DNA of 64,000 bases, taken from Streptomyces ureilyticus (GTDB lineage: Bacteria > Actinomycetota > Actinomycetes > Streptomycetales > Streptomycetaceae). The notes beneath the pieces are model-generated. The model did no database searches, was not told the origin of the DNA, and saw only the letters and a program-made list of their open reading frames with translations. Shown piece after piece: positions 30,201 to 36,993 of this stretch. Position 1 is the first letter of the stretch, and every line of letters begins with the position of its first letter. The stretch lies in contig NZ_JAAKZX010000005.1 of assembly GCF_011045025.1 (NCBI RefSeq), positions 1 to 64,000 on the forward strand. The letters run 5' to 3'. A program made the position numbers and the translations under genes.

Positions 30201-32001
30201 AGGTGTTGTGCACGAGGGTGCGGAAGTACGCCTCGCTCTTGCGGCGGTTGATCTCCTCGTTGAGCCCGACCCGGGCCAGCGCCAGCGCGGCCTGCGCGGC
30301 CAGCGACTCCGCAGGGCCCGACAGCTCCTGGAGCCTCTTCACGGGGCCCGCCAGGAGCAGCGCGCCGATCAACGGCTCCTGCGCGCCGGAGACCTCGAGT
30401 CGCAACGGGCACAGGAGCGCGGCGGAGGACGGCGCGAGGGCATCGGCGACCTCGAGGCCGAGATCGCCGACGTCGATGAGACTGGGGCCCCGGGCCAGCA
30501 GCTCCGAAGGGCTCTCCCCGGGACGGCCGCCGTCGAGGGACCAGGTGTATCGGGGTTCTGGGGAACCCACGGGAAGCAGTGAGGACCGGTTCCGGTCGAA
30601 GACCAGCAGCACCGCCGCGTGGGCGGCCTCCTGGCCGTGTCCGAAGAGGGTGGCTGCCGCCGCCTTGACTGCGCCGGCCACCTCCTCGGGACTGACGGCC
30701 GCGACCAGCGACACCGCCGCCACGCGCAGACTCCGTTCGCGCGCGACGGCCTTGCGGTGTTCGTCGACCAGACCCCACAGCCGGGCCAGCACGAACAGGA
30801 ACATCACTCCGGAGAAGACCGCGGTGACCGGGACATCATGGGCATGCCCGCGCAGGGACTGGGCCAGCAGCATGGCGGGCGCGATCAGCGAGGCGCCGGC
30901 GAGGGCGGCGAGCCGCCCCTTGGTGCTGCCAAGTCCGGGCTGGGCCATCGGCTCGGTCAGCCGCACCATGGACGGATGCAGGGCCGCCAGCCCCCAGGCG
31001 GTGAAGAAGACCACCCAGCCCAGGTCCATGGGCGTACCGACCTGCCAGGTGCCCCGCAACTGGAGCACCCCGTACAGCACGTCGGACACGAGGATGCCGA
31101 TCGTCCCGACAGTCAGCAGTTGCACCGAGCGTTCTCGGATCCCGCCGAGGCTGAGCAGTCCGACGAGCATGGCCAGGATCAGCACATCGCCGAGCGGGTA
31201 CGCCACCGAGATTGCGCGTTGGAGCCAGGTCTGGCCCTCGGCTTGTGCAATCGGGTTGATCAGGTGCACCCAGGAGAGCAGCGCGAGGCCGGAGGTGAGG
31301 ATCAGCGCGTCGAGCAGGCCGGCGCGGTCGCGGGCCGGGAAGCGGAAGTGGATGATCCCGAAGATCCCGGCGGCGAACAGCGGATAGGTGGAGAGATAGA
31401 AGACGTCCGCCAGGGAGGGGAACGGGTTCTGCTCGTCGAAGGCGGCCTCGAGGATGTTGTAGGCGGTGTCACCGCCGGTCAAGGCGAGGTTGGCTGCGGC
31501 GAGGAGGAGCCACGGCCAGCGGTGGGCGGGGCGGTTGCGGTGCACGCCGACGAGGATTGCGGCTACTGAGCCGAGGCCGATGAGGGCCCAGCTTGTGGTG
31601 TGGCGGGAGGGGACGGTGAGGTAGATGACGGTGGGGGGGATGACGCACAGGACGTAGAGGGCCATCCGACGGAGCTGGGGCCGGCTGGCCGTCGCGGGCT
31701 CCGTGGCGCGCGTCGGGGACGTCGGCTCCCGTGCGCGTGATGTGGCTGGCTCCGGCCCGGTTGCCTTGGCCAGGCTCAGGGCGGGTACTACGACCGCCTC
31801 CGGCGCGTGTGCGTCGGGCGACTTCGGCGAGGGCGCTGCGGCCGGATCGGGGGTGGGTGCTTCGGGCGACTCCGGCGAGGGTGTCGTGGCTGTGGTTCGC
31901 CGTCCGCCGGAGGGCGGCGGTCGCCGCCTCCGTGGAATGCGATGACACATGCGCTGGAAGGGGTGGTCGCGACCTCGGAACCATTGCGCCATATGTACCA
32001 C
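27235..32001 (-). CDS. GGDEF-EAL protein fused to PLP alpha-oxoamine synthase
   Basis: A 1588-residue fusion. After a Pro-rich cytosolic head (about 1-110) comes a multi-helix membrane region, GAF-like and PAS segments, a cyclase domain with GGDEF (797-801), an EAL domain (924-926) with DDFGTGFSS and KVDKSF, a Ser/Arg-rich linker of about 45 residues, and then a full AONS/KBL-type domain (about 1189-1588). That domain has DFASCNYLGFD, the cofactor-stacking AHRTMYDG, DDAHGFGVIG and the PLP lysine K1423 in FSKAYSS. Such enzymes condense an amino acid with an acyl thioester, with loss of CO2, to give an alpha-aminoketone. The first 1140 residues are paralogous to the protein at 18972-22154. Start: GTG 32001 has AGGA five bases upstream; ATG 31992 is the alternative. 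The adjoining methyltransferase gene overlaps it. No stop or frame change is seen at the junction. Confidence 0.92.
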   Translation of the reverse strand: MVHMAQWFRGRDHPFQRMCHRIPRRRRPPPSGGRRTTATTPSPESPEAPTPDPAAAPSPKSPDAHAPEAVVVPALSLAKATGPEPATSRAREPTSPTRATEPATASRPQLRRMALYVLCVIPPTVIYLTVPSRHTTSWALIGLGSVAAILVGVHRNRPAHRWPWLLLAAANLALTGGDTAYNILEAAFDEQNPFPSLADVFYLSTYPLFAAGIFGIIHFRFPARDRAGLLDALILTSGLALLSWVHLINPIAQAEGQTWLQRAISVAYPLGDVLILAMLVGLLSLGGIRERSVQLLTVGTIGILVSDVLYGVLQLRGTWQVGTPMDLGWVVFFTAWGLAALHPSMVRLTEPMAQPGLGSTKGRLAALAGASLIAPAMLLAQSLRGHAHDVPVTAVFSGVMFLFVLARLWGLVDEHRKAVARERSLRVAAVSLVAAVSPEEVAGAVKAAAATLFGHGQEAAHAAVLLVFDRNRSSLLPVGSPEPRYTWSLDGGRPGESPSELLARGPSLIDVGDLGLEVADALAPSSAALLCPLRLEVSGAQEPLIGALLLAGPVKRLQELSGPAESLAAQAALALARVGLNEEINRRKSEAYFRTLVHNTSDVILIVDDDNTVRYASPSAADTFGRELHASTPLAQLVAPRDHERALHTLGRARAGESQDNGLDIRDDWQVVRGGDGRLDVEVRCRNLRHEQTVHGVVLTLRDVTEQRQLERELVHRAFHDSLTGLPNRVLLLERIERALLRGRRDAGLTCVLFVDLDDFKVVNDMMGHSVGDELLVAVAQRLTAALRLSDTAARLGGDEFAILMEGARDPADAEVLAEQIVRAVGCPFRLVSGSTSVSACVGVAIAHPGDEAEDLLGHADLALYAAKTAGKRQWQRYRPDLHTGMAERHELRASLAGAITKHSFAMRYQPIVEIVTGNVVGFEALIRWPHSRRGLVPPDQFINLAEETGHIMPLGAWVLERAAADVARWQQLRPRPEPLCLNVNVSARQFRDAGFVDEVRHVLESSGLAPGSLVLELTESVLVRRDEQIRAAMGTLKELGVSLAIDDFGTGFSSLSYLREFPIDVLKVDKSFIDDIVTDGQQVALVEGIVRIADVLGLQVIAEGIENDGQRDLLGAMGCRNGQGYLFARPMAAAEAQRFLMVNQERQFTGRQSSPVPRGSRRSSRSAAAARRTQHWEELARLRRESRMCDAVIDEVRGRRIRSGDHWLTDFASCNYLGFDLDPEIMDAIEPYVRRWGTHPSWSRLIGNPRLYPQIEARLADLLGAPDVLLLPTITLIHASVIPVLAAGRSGGGHVFVEARAHRTMYDGCLVAQEQGATVRRFHADRPDELSRLLRAAPVGAPRLVCADGVNSMTGNLPDLPELLRVCRREGALLYVDDAHGFGVIGERGAAETSPYGMRGNCVVRHFGESYDDIVLVGGFSKAYSSLLAFVTAPPALKAHLKVAAGPYLNSGPSPTASLATALVGLDVNERRGDAIRADLHRKTARVLDHARGLGLAMSNMNGLPIIEIPLGEEADLTAVGEYLWDNGVYVTLAAYPLVPRDQAGFRIQITARNTDDEIDRLNDVLTSVAERFPVKRTAAAGGPPWP

Positions 32002-32109
32002 TTTGTTCCTATGGCGTGGCACGGTCAAACGAGGACTCTCACGTCGGGGGGAGTCCGGCGTCTGCCCGATCCCACTGCTTGACGAGGTGCCCAAATGGTA
32101 TCAAAGTGT

Positions 32110-32132
32110 ATGTATGCATTGTAAACGTACGG
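32110..32132 (-). promoter_or_regulatory. Candidate operator site A of the exopolysaccharide cluster
   Basis: On the minus strand the core reads TTTACAATGCATA (32113-32125), a degenerate version of TTTACGNCGTAWA. It matches site D (58802) at about 16 of 23 positions. It lies 45 bases before wecB and about 110 before the divergent GGDEF-EAL/AONS gene. This is the second weakest of the five copies. Confidence 0.45.
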
Positions 32133-32176
32133 CGCAGACGCAAGGTCTTTCGACATATCCCTAATGCCGTGATCAC

Positions 32177-33370
32177 ATGCTGACAACAGGCTCCCCCCAT
32201 CCGAAGGCCGCAGAATCCGGCGGCGCGCCTGGCCACGCGCTGCACGTGGCGGTCGTTCTCGGCACCAGGCCCGAAGCCATCAAGATGGCACCGGTCATCA
32301 GGGCCATGGAGAACTCGCCGCTGTTCTCACCCGTCGTGATCAGCACCGGCCGGCACCGGGAACTGCTCGAACAAATGCTGCGCAGGCTCCGGCTCACCGT
32401 GACCCATGACCTTGCCGCGATACGGGAGGGCCGGCAACCGTCCGCACTCACCGACCGTCTGATCAAGGGACTGGGTGCGGTGATCCGCGATGAGCGGCCA
32501 GATCTCGTCATGGCGCAGGGAGACACGAACACCACGCTGTGCGGGACCCTCGCCGCCTTCTACGAACAAATTCCGGTGGCCCATGCAGAAGCGGGTCTAC
32601 GCAGCGGCATCCCAGGCAATGCCTTCTCCGAGGAGCTGAACCGGCGGCTGGTCACCGCGATGACACAGTGGCACTTCGCGCCCACGCCACGTGCTGCCGC
32701 CGCACTGACCGCCGAGTCCGTTCCGGCCTCGCGGGTCATGGTGAGCGGCAGCACGGCCATCGACAATCTCCTGTGGACCCGCCACGCAGGGGAAGGGCGA
32801 TCGGCTTTCCGCAGCGACCGGCGAGGCGTACTGGTGACCCTGCACCGACGGGAGACCCGGGGGGCGACGACGCGGGGAATCGCCGCCGCGCTGCTGCGAC
32901 TTGCGGAACGCCGGGACATCGAGGTACTGGTCCCGGTTCACAAGAGCCCCACCGCCCGCGACGCCCTCCTTCCCGCCCTGGGGAACCATCCACGGATCAC
33001 CTTGACCGAACCACTGGACTACTTCGACTTCACCTCCACCCTGGCCGCCTGCGAACTCGTACTCACCGACTCCGGCGAAGTCCAGGAAGCGGCGCCCAGC
33101 TTCGACAAGCCGAGTCTGTTGCTGAGGAACACGACCGAATGCCGCGAAGTGATCCAGGCGGGCGCCGCCAAGCTTGTCGGCACCGACCCCCGCTCGGTGC
33201 ACACGGTGGTGACCTCACTGCTGAACGATCCAGACCTGTACGGGCGTATGGCAGACGCGCCGAGCCCCTTCGGGGACGGTCGCGCCTCCGACCGGATCCT
33301 CGGCCGACTGGCCGGCGACTTCGGCAGGACTCCGGCCCCGGCTTCTGCCCTGGAGGTCACGGCCGCATGA
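32177..33370 (+). CDS. wecB: UDP-N-acetylglucosamine 2-epimerase
   Basis: A 397-residue non-hydrolysing UDP-GlcNAc 2-epimerase, giving UDP-ManNAc for the cell-surface polysaccharide. Family signatures: VVLGTRPEAIKMAPV, MAQGDTNTT, AHAEAGLRSG, the ELNRR segment, LVTLHRRE with the catalytic His, and the C-terminal LTDSGEVQEAAPSFDKP and NTTECREV. The catalytic Asp, Glu and His known from WecB appear retained. It starts the plus-strand pair wecB-rmlC. A WecC-like dehydrogenase at 49656-50906 is the logical next enzyme, giving UDP-ManNAcA. The N-terminal 20 residues before HVAVVLGT are not conserved. Confidence 0.93.
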   Translation: MLTTGSPHPKAAESGGAPGHALHVAVVLGTRPEAIKMAPVIRAMENSPLFSPVVISTGRHRELLEQMLRRLRLTVTHDLAAIREGRQPSALTDRLIKGLGAVIRDERPDLVMAQGDTNTTLCGTLAAFYEQIPVAHAEAGLRSGIPGNAFSEELNRRLVTAMTQWHFAPTPRAAAALTAESVPASRVMVSGSTAIDNLLWTRHAGEGRSAFRSDRRGVLVTLHRRETRGATTRGIAAALLRLAERRDIEVLVPVHKSPTARDALLPALGNHPRITLTEPLDYFDFTSTLAACELVLTDSGEVQEAAPSFDKPSLLLRNTTECREVIQAGAAKLVGTDPRSVHTVVTSLLNDPDLYGRMADAPSPFGDGRASDRILGRLAGDFGRTPAPASALEVTAA

Positions 33371-33455
33371 GCGTCCGCGCTGCCCGGTGGGCCGTTGGAT
33401 CCTGGTGGGGCGTGTCTTCGCTTCTCCTTTTCATCCCCTCGTGGAAGTGATCGGT

Positions 33456-34079
33456 ATGAGGCCACTGAGAATCGAGGGAGCGTGGGCTCACGAGCCCCAG
33501 GTGTTCGCCGACCGCCGTGGCTCCTTTCGCGAGTGGTTCGACGGCGATGCCTTCCATGAGGCCGTGGGTGCGGATCTGCGGCTCGCCCAGGCCAACTGCT
33601 CCGTGTCCCAGCGCGGTGTCATACGCGGCATCCACTTCACCGACGTGCCACCAGGCCAGGCCAAGTACGTGACATGCGTCCGCGGTGCCGTCCTCGATGT
33701 CGTGGCCGACATCCGTACCGGCTCCCCCACCTTCGGACAGTGGGACGCCATACGGCTCGACGACGACAGTCACCGCTGTGTCTTCCTCTCCGAGGGCCTC
33801 GGTCACGCCTTCATGGCGCTCAGTGCCGAGAGCACCGTCGTCTACCTCTGCTCCGAGGGGTACGCACCTGAGCGCGAGCACGGCATCCACCCGCTTGACG
33901 CGTCGCTCGGCATCGACTGGCCCGTCGACGGGCCCCCGCTGCTGTCCGACAAGGACGCCGCCGCGCCCACGCTCGTCGAGGCCGGGCGCTGCGGACTGCT
34001 GCCCGACTACGCGGCGTGCCGTGCCCACCGCCTGCGTTCGGCGGCCCGCAGCTCGGGGAACGCCTCGACAAGGGCATAG
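33456..34079 (+). CDS. rmlC: dTDP-4-dehydrorhamnose 3,5-epimerase
   Basis: A 207-residue cupin-fold enzyme catalysing the third step of dTDP-L-rhamnose synthesis. Hallmarks are VFADRRGSFREWF, RGVIRGIHFTDVPPGQAKYVTCVRG with the catalytic His, VLDVVADIRTGSPTFGQW and GLGHAFMALS. ATG 33456 has GGAAG eight bases upstream; an upstream in-frame ATG at 33387 would add an unconserved 23-residue leader. It sits apart from rmlA, rmlB and rmlD, which are on the opposite strand, and its last 73 bp overlap the end of rmlD tail to tail. Confidence 0.93.
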   Translation: MRPLRIEGAWAHEPQVFADRRGSFREWFDGDAFHEAVGADLRLAQANCSVSQRGVIRGIHFTDVPPGQAKYVTCVRGAVLDVVADIRTGSPTFGQWDAIRLDDDSHRCVFLSEGLGHAFMALSAESTVVYLCSEGYAPEREHGIHPLDASLGIDWPVDGPPLLSDKDAAAPTLVEAGRCGLLPDYAACRAHRLRSAARSSGNASTRA

Positions 34080-34912
34080 CACCAATGGCGCAGCGTCGGC
34101 AGGCCGGCGTCCGACCAGCGGCCGTGGCCGAGCACGCTGTAAGCAGGACGGACCGCGGGACGCCGCAGAGCGGCACTGGAGGTAGGGCGCACTCGCTCCG
34201 GGTCCGCACCTAGCAACCGGAACACCTCACGCGCCAGGCGGTTCCAGGTCGCCTGGCCGCTATTGGTCGCGTGGTAGACGCCGGGCGGCGCGGTACCCGC
34301 CCGCGCCGTGTCCCCAAGTAGGAGCAGCCGGTCGGCGACGTCGCCGGTCCAGGTGGGCTGTCCATGCTGGTCGTCGACGACGTGGAGGACGTCCTGGATC
34401 GCCTCCGTTCTGATCATGGCTCGGACGAAGTTGTTCCCGCCCGCCCCATACAGCCAAGCCGTACGGACCACGTGGCCGGTGTCGGGGAGCGTCGCCAGTA
34501 CGGCCCGCTCCCCTGCGAGCTTCGTCCGCCCGTAGGCGGTGCGCGGTGCCGGGGTGTCCGTCTCCTTGTAGGGTGTGTCTCCGTCACCGGGGAAAACGTA
34601 GTCAGTGGAAACGTGGAGCAGGACCGTGCCGTTGGCTCGGCAGGACTCCGCGAGCCGGGCCGGACCGTGACCGTTCACCGCGAGTGCTTCCGCCTCATGG
34701 GACTCCGCGGCATCCACGTCCGTCCACGCGGCGCAGTTCGCCACGACCGCGGGTCGGTACTGTTTCAGGGCCGCGCGCACCGCGTCGCCGTCGATGATGT
34801 CCAGCCGGCGATGGCCGACGGCGACGGTGTCCACCTTGCGGGCCTTCAGGCGGGAGACGAGTTCCCGGCCCAGCATGCCGTCCGCTCCAGTGACGAACCA
34901 CTCGCAGGTCAT
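34007..34912 (-). CDS. rmlD: dTDP-4-dehydrorhamnose reductase
   Basis: A 301-residue short-chain dehydrogenase, the last enzyme of dTDP-L-rhamnose synthesis. It has the NADPH loop VTGADGMLGREL, NCAAWTDVDAAE, the catalytic STDYVFPGD and AYGRTKLAGE (YxxxK), and VVRTAWLYG. The start at 34912 overlaps the rmlB stop as ATGA. Its end overlaps the convergent rmlC by 73 bp, which is unusual and may couple the two units through antisense transcription. It is the last gene of a minus-strand operon running from the glycosyltransferase at 40664. Confidence 0.93.
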   Translation of the reverse strand: MTCEWFVTGADGMLGRELVSRLKARKVDTVAVGHRRLDIIDGDAVRAALKQYRPAVVANCAAWTDVDAAESHEAEALAVNGHGPARLAESCRANGTVLLHVSTDYVFPGDGDTPYKETDTPAPRTAYGRTKLAGERAVLATLPDTGHVVRTAWLYGAGGNNFVRAMIRTEAIQDVLHVVDDQHGQPTWTGDVADRLLLLGDTARAGTAPPGVYHATNSGQATWNRLAREVFRLLGADPERVRPTSSAALRRPAVRPAYSVLGHGRWSDAGLPTLRHWCYALVEAFPELRAAERRRWARHAA

Positions 34913-35904
34913 GACGCCAGCCTTTCGCCCTGTCGGCACAGCGGCTCCCACCAGAAGCGGTGCGTCCGATACCAGTCGACGGTCTCCGCGAGACCCGTGG
35001 CCAGTTCCTTCCGCGGTGCGTAACCGAGCTCCGCACGAACCTTCGTGAAGTCGACCGAGTAGCGGCGATCGTGGCCCTTGCGGTCCTCGACGAACGTGAC
35101 CATGTCCCAGTCGGCGCCGCACTCACGCAGGAGCAGGCCGGTCAGTTCCCGGTTGGACAGTTCGTTGCCGCCGCCGATGTTGTAGACCTCGCCGGGGCGG
35201 CCGCCGGTCCGGACGAGTTCGATGCCCCGGACGTGGTCGTCGACGTGGATCCAGTCGCGGACGTTCAGGCCGTCGCCGTAGAGCGGTACCTGTCTCCCGT
35301 CCAGCAGGCGGGTGATGAACAAGGGGATGACCTTCTCGGGGAACTGGTGGGGTCCGTAGTTGTTGGAGCACCGGGTCACCCGGACGTCCAGGCCGTGGGT
35401 GCGGTGGTGGGCCAGCGCCATCAGGTCCGCGCCGGCCTTGGAGGCAGCGTAGGGCGAGTTGGGCCGCAGCGGGTCGGTCTCCGGCCAGGACCCGGATCTG
35501 ATCGACCCGTAGACCTCGTCGGTCGAGATGTGCACGAAGGTCCGCAGCCGGTGCCGCAGGGCCGCGTCCAACAGGGTCTGAGTGCCCGCCATATTCGTGC
35601 GGACGAAGGCCTCCGAGCCGAGGATGGACCGGTCGACGTGCGACTCGGCGGCGAAGTGCACCACCTGATCGTGCCGGGAGACCAGCTTGCCGACGAGCTG
35701 CGCGTCGCAGATGTCGCCGCGCACGAAGCAAAAACGGTCCGCGTCGTGTACCTCGTACAGATTGGCGGGGTTGCCGGCGTAGGTGAGCTTGTCGAGCACC
35801 GTGATCGCCACGTCCGGCGGGCCGGCCGGGCCCAGCAGCGTACGGACGTAGTGCGAGCCGATGAACCCGGCTCCGCCGGTGACCAGGATACGTGTCGTGA
35901 TCAT
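34909..35904 (-). CDS. rmlB: dTDP-glucose 4,6-dehydratase
   Basis: A 331-residue NAD-dependent dehydratase converting dTDP-glucose to dTDP-4-keto-6-deoxyglucose. Clear features are VTGGAGFIGSHYVRTLL, HFAAESHVDRSI, the catalytic STDEVYG (Asp-Glu pair) and SPYAASKAGAD (YxxxK), then NNYGPHQFPEKVIPLFI and DWIHVDDH. It overlaps rmlA upstream and rmlD downstream by 4 bp each (ATGA), so the three are coupled. The frame stays open upstream of 35904 but that region is the rmlA gene in another frame. Confidence 0.96.
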   Translation of the reverse strand: MITTRILVTGGAGFIGSHYVRTLLGPAGPPDVAITVLDKLTYAGNPANLYEVHDADRFCFVRGDICDAQLVGKLVSRHDQVVHFAAESHVDRSILGSEAFVRTNMAGTQTLLDAALRHRLRTFVHISTDEVYGSIRSGSWPETDPLRPNSPYAASKAGADLMALAHHRTHGLDVRVTRCSNNYGPHQFPEKVIPLFITRLLDGRQVPLYGDGLNVRDWIHVDDHVRGIELVRTGGRPGEVYNIGGGNELSNRELTGLLLRECGADWDMVTFVEDRKGHDRRYSVDFTKVRAELGYAPRKELATGLAETVDWYRTHRFWWEPLCRQGERLAS

Positions 35905-36968
35905 GATGGGATCTGCACCTTGCTGTGGTCGCCGAGCACCAGCCGGTGCACGGCGGGGGTACGGGGCGCGGGCGTCGCTTCGACGTGGTGGCCGATCAGC
36001 GAGACCTCGATCCGGCTCATGCCGACGATGGACGCCTGCCCCAGCACGATCGAGTACTCGATCTCGCTCTCCTCGATCCGGCAGTCCTCGCCGATCGAGG
36101 TGAACGGCCCGACGTAGGAGTCGGCGATGACCGTGCCCGCCCCGACGACGGCCGGCCCCACGATCCGGCTGCCGAACACCTTGGCTCCGTCGTCGATCCT
36201 GACCCGCCCGATGATCTCGCTCATCCCGTCGACGCTGCCGTCGATGCGCGGTTCGAGCGTCTCCAGGACGGAACGGTTCACCTCCAGCATGTCGGTGACG
36301 TTCCCGGTGTCCTTCCAGTAGCCCGAGATCGTCGTGGCGCGCACGTCGCGATCCTGGTCGAGCAGCCACTGGAGGGCGTCGGTGATCTCCAACTCGCCGC
36401 GCCGGGACGGCCGTATGGCCCGTACGGCCTCGTGCACGACGGAGGAGAAGAGGTAGACACCGACCAGCGCCAGGTCGCTCTTCGGGTGCTGCGGTTTCTC
36501 CTCGAGGCCCACCACCCTCCCCGCCTCGTCCAGTTCGGCGATGCCGAAGGCGGTCGGTTCGGACACGTGGGTCAGCAAGATCCGGGCGTCGGGCCGCTCT
36601 CGCCGGAAGTCGTCGACGACGCCGGAGATGCCGCCGACGATGAAGTTGTCGCCGAGGTACATCACGAAGTCGTCGTCGCCGAGGAAGTCCCGGGCGATCA
36701 GCACGGCGTGGGCGAGGCCGAGCGGCGCCTCCTGGGGCACGTAGGTCACGTCGAGGCCGAAGCGTGAGCCGTCGCCGACGGCCGCCCGGATCTCCGGTTC
36801 CGTGTCGCCGACGATGATGCCGGTCTGCCGGACTCCGGCGGCGGCGATCGCCTCCAGACCGTAGAACAGCACGGGTTTGTTGGCCACCGGGACCAGTTGC
36901 TTGGCCGAGGTGTGGGTGATGGGACGGAGCCGGGTGCCGGCGCCGCCGCACAGGACGAGTGCTTTCAT
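35901..36968 (-). CDS. rmlA: Glucose-1-phosphate thymidylyltransferase, long form
   Basis: A 355-residue nucleotidyltransferase making dTDP-glucose from dTTP and glucose-1-phosphate. The start KALVLCGGAGTRLRPITHTSAKQLVPV, the DNFIVGGI loop and AFGIAELDEAGRVVGLEEKP are characteristic. It is longer than the 290-residue RmlA because it has a C-terminal left-handed beta-helix (from about residue 240), as in StrD-like enzymes of actinomycete glycosylation clusters. ATG 36968 has GGAG eight bases upstream. It begins the coupled rmlA-rmlB-rmlD set. Confidence 0.95.
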   Translation of the reverse strand: MKALVLCGGAGTRLRPITHTSAKQLVPVANKPVLFYGLEAIAAAGVRQTGIIVGDTEPEIRAAVGDGSRFGLDVTYVPQEAPLGLAHAVLIARDFLGDDDFVMYLGDNFIVGGISGVVDDFRRERPDARILLTHVSEPTAFGIAELDEAGRVVGLEEKPQHPKSDLALVGVYLFSSVVHEAVRAIRPSRRGELEITDALQWLLDQDRDVRATTISGYWKDTGNVTDMLEVNRSVLETLEPRIDGSVDGMSEIIGRVRIDDGAKVFGSRIVGPAVVGAGTVIADSYVGPFTSIGEDCRIEESEIEYSIVLGQASIVGMSRIEVSLIGHHVEATPAPRTPAVHRLVLGDHSKVQIPS

Positions 36969-36993
36969 CTCAGTCTCCGTCTTCCGTCCGTCG

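Noticed and set aside
32002..32094. TTG start at 32094 for the GGDEF-EAL/AONS gene
   Set aside because: No ribosome site; GTG 32001 has AGGA five bases upstream and the extra 31 residues are low-complexity.
35905..36951. In-frame extension of rmlB upstream
   Set aside because: It is the antisense-like shadow of rmlA in another frame, Arg-rich throughout; RmlB begins normally at 35904.
34909..36968. rmlA-B-D as part of an antibiotic deoxysugar pathway with the PKS
   Set aside because: They lie in a Wzx/Wzy polysaccharide cluster 20 kb away, with the reductase and epimerase for L-rhamnose but no ketoreductase or deoxygenation genes.
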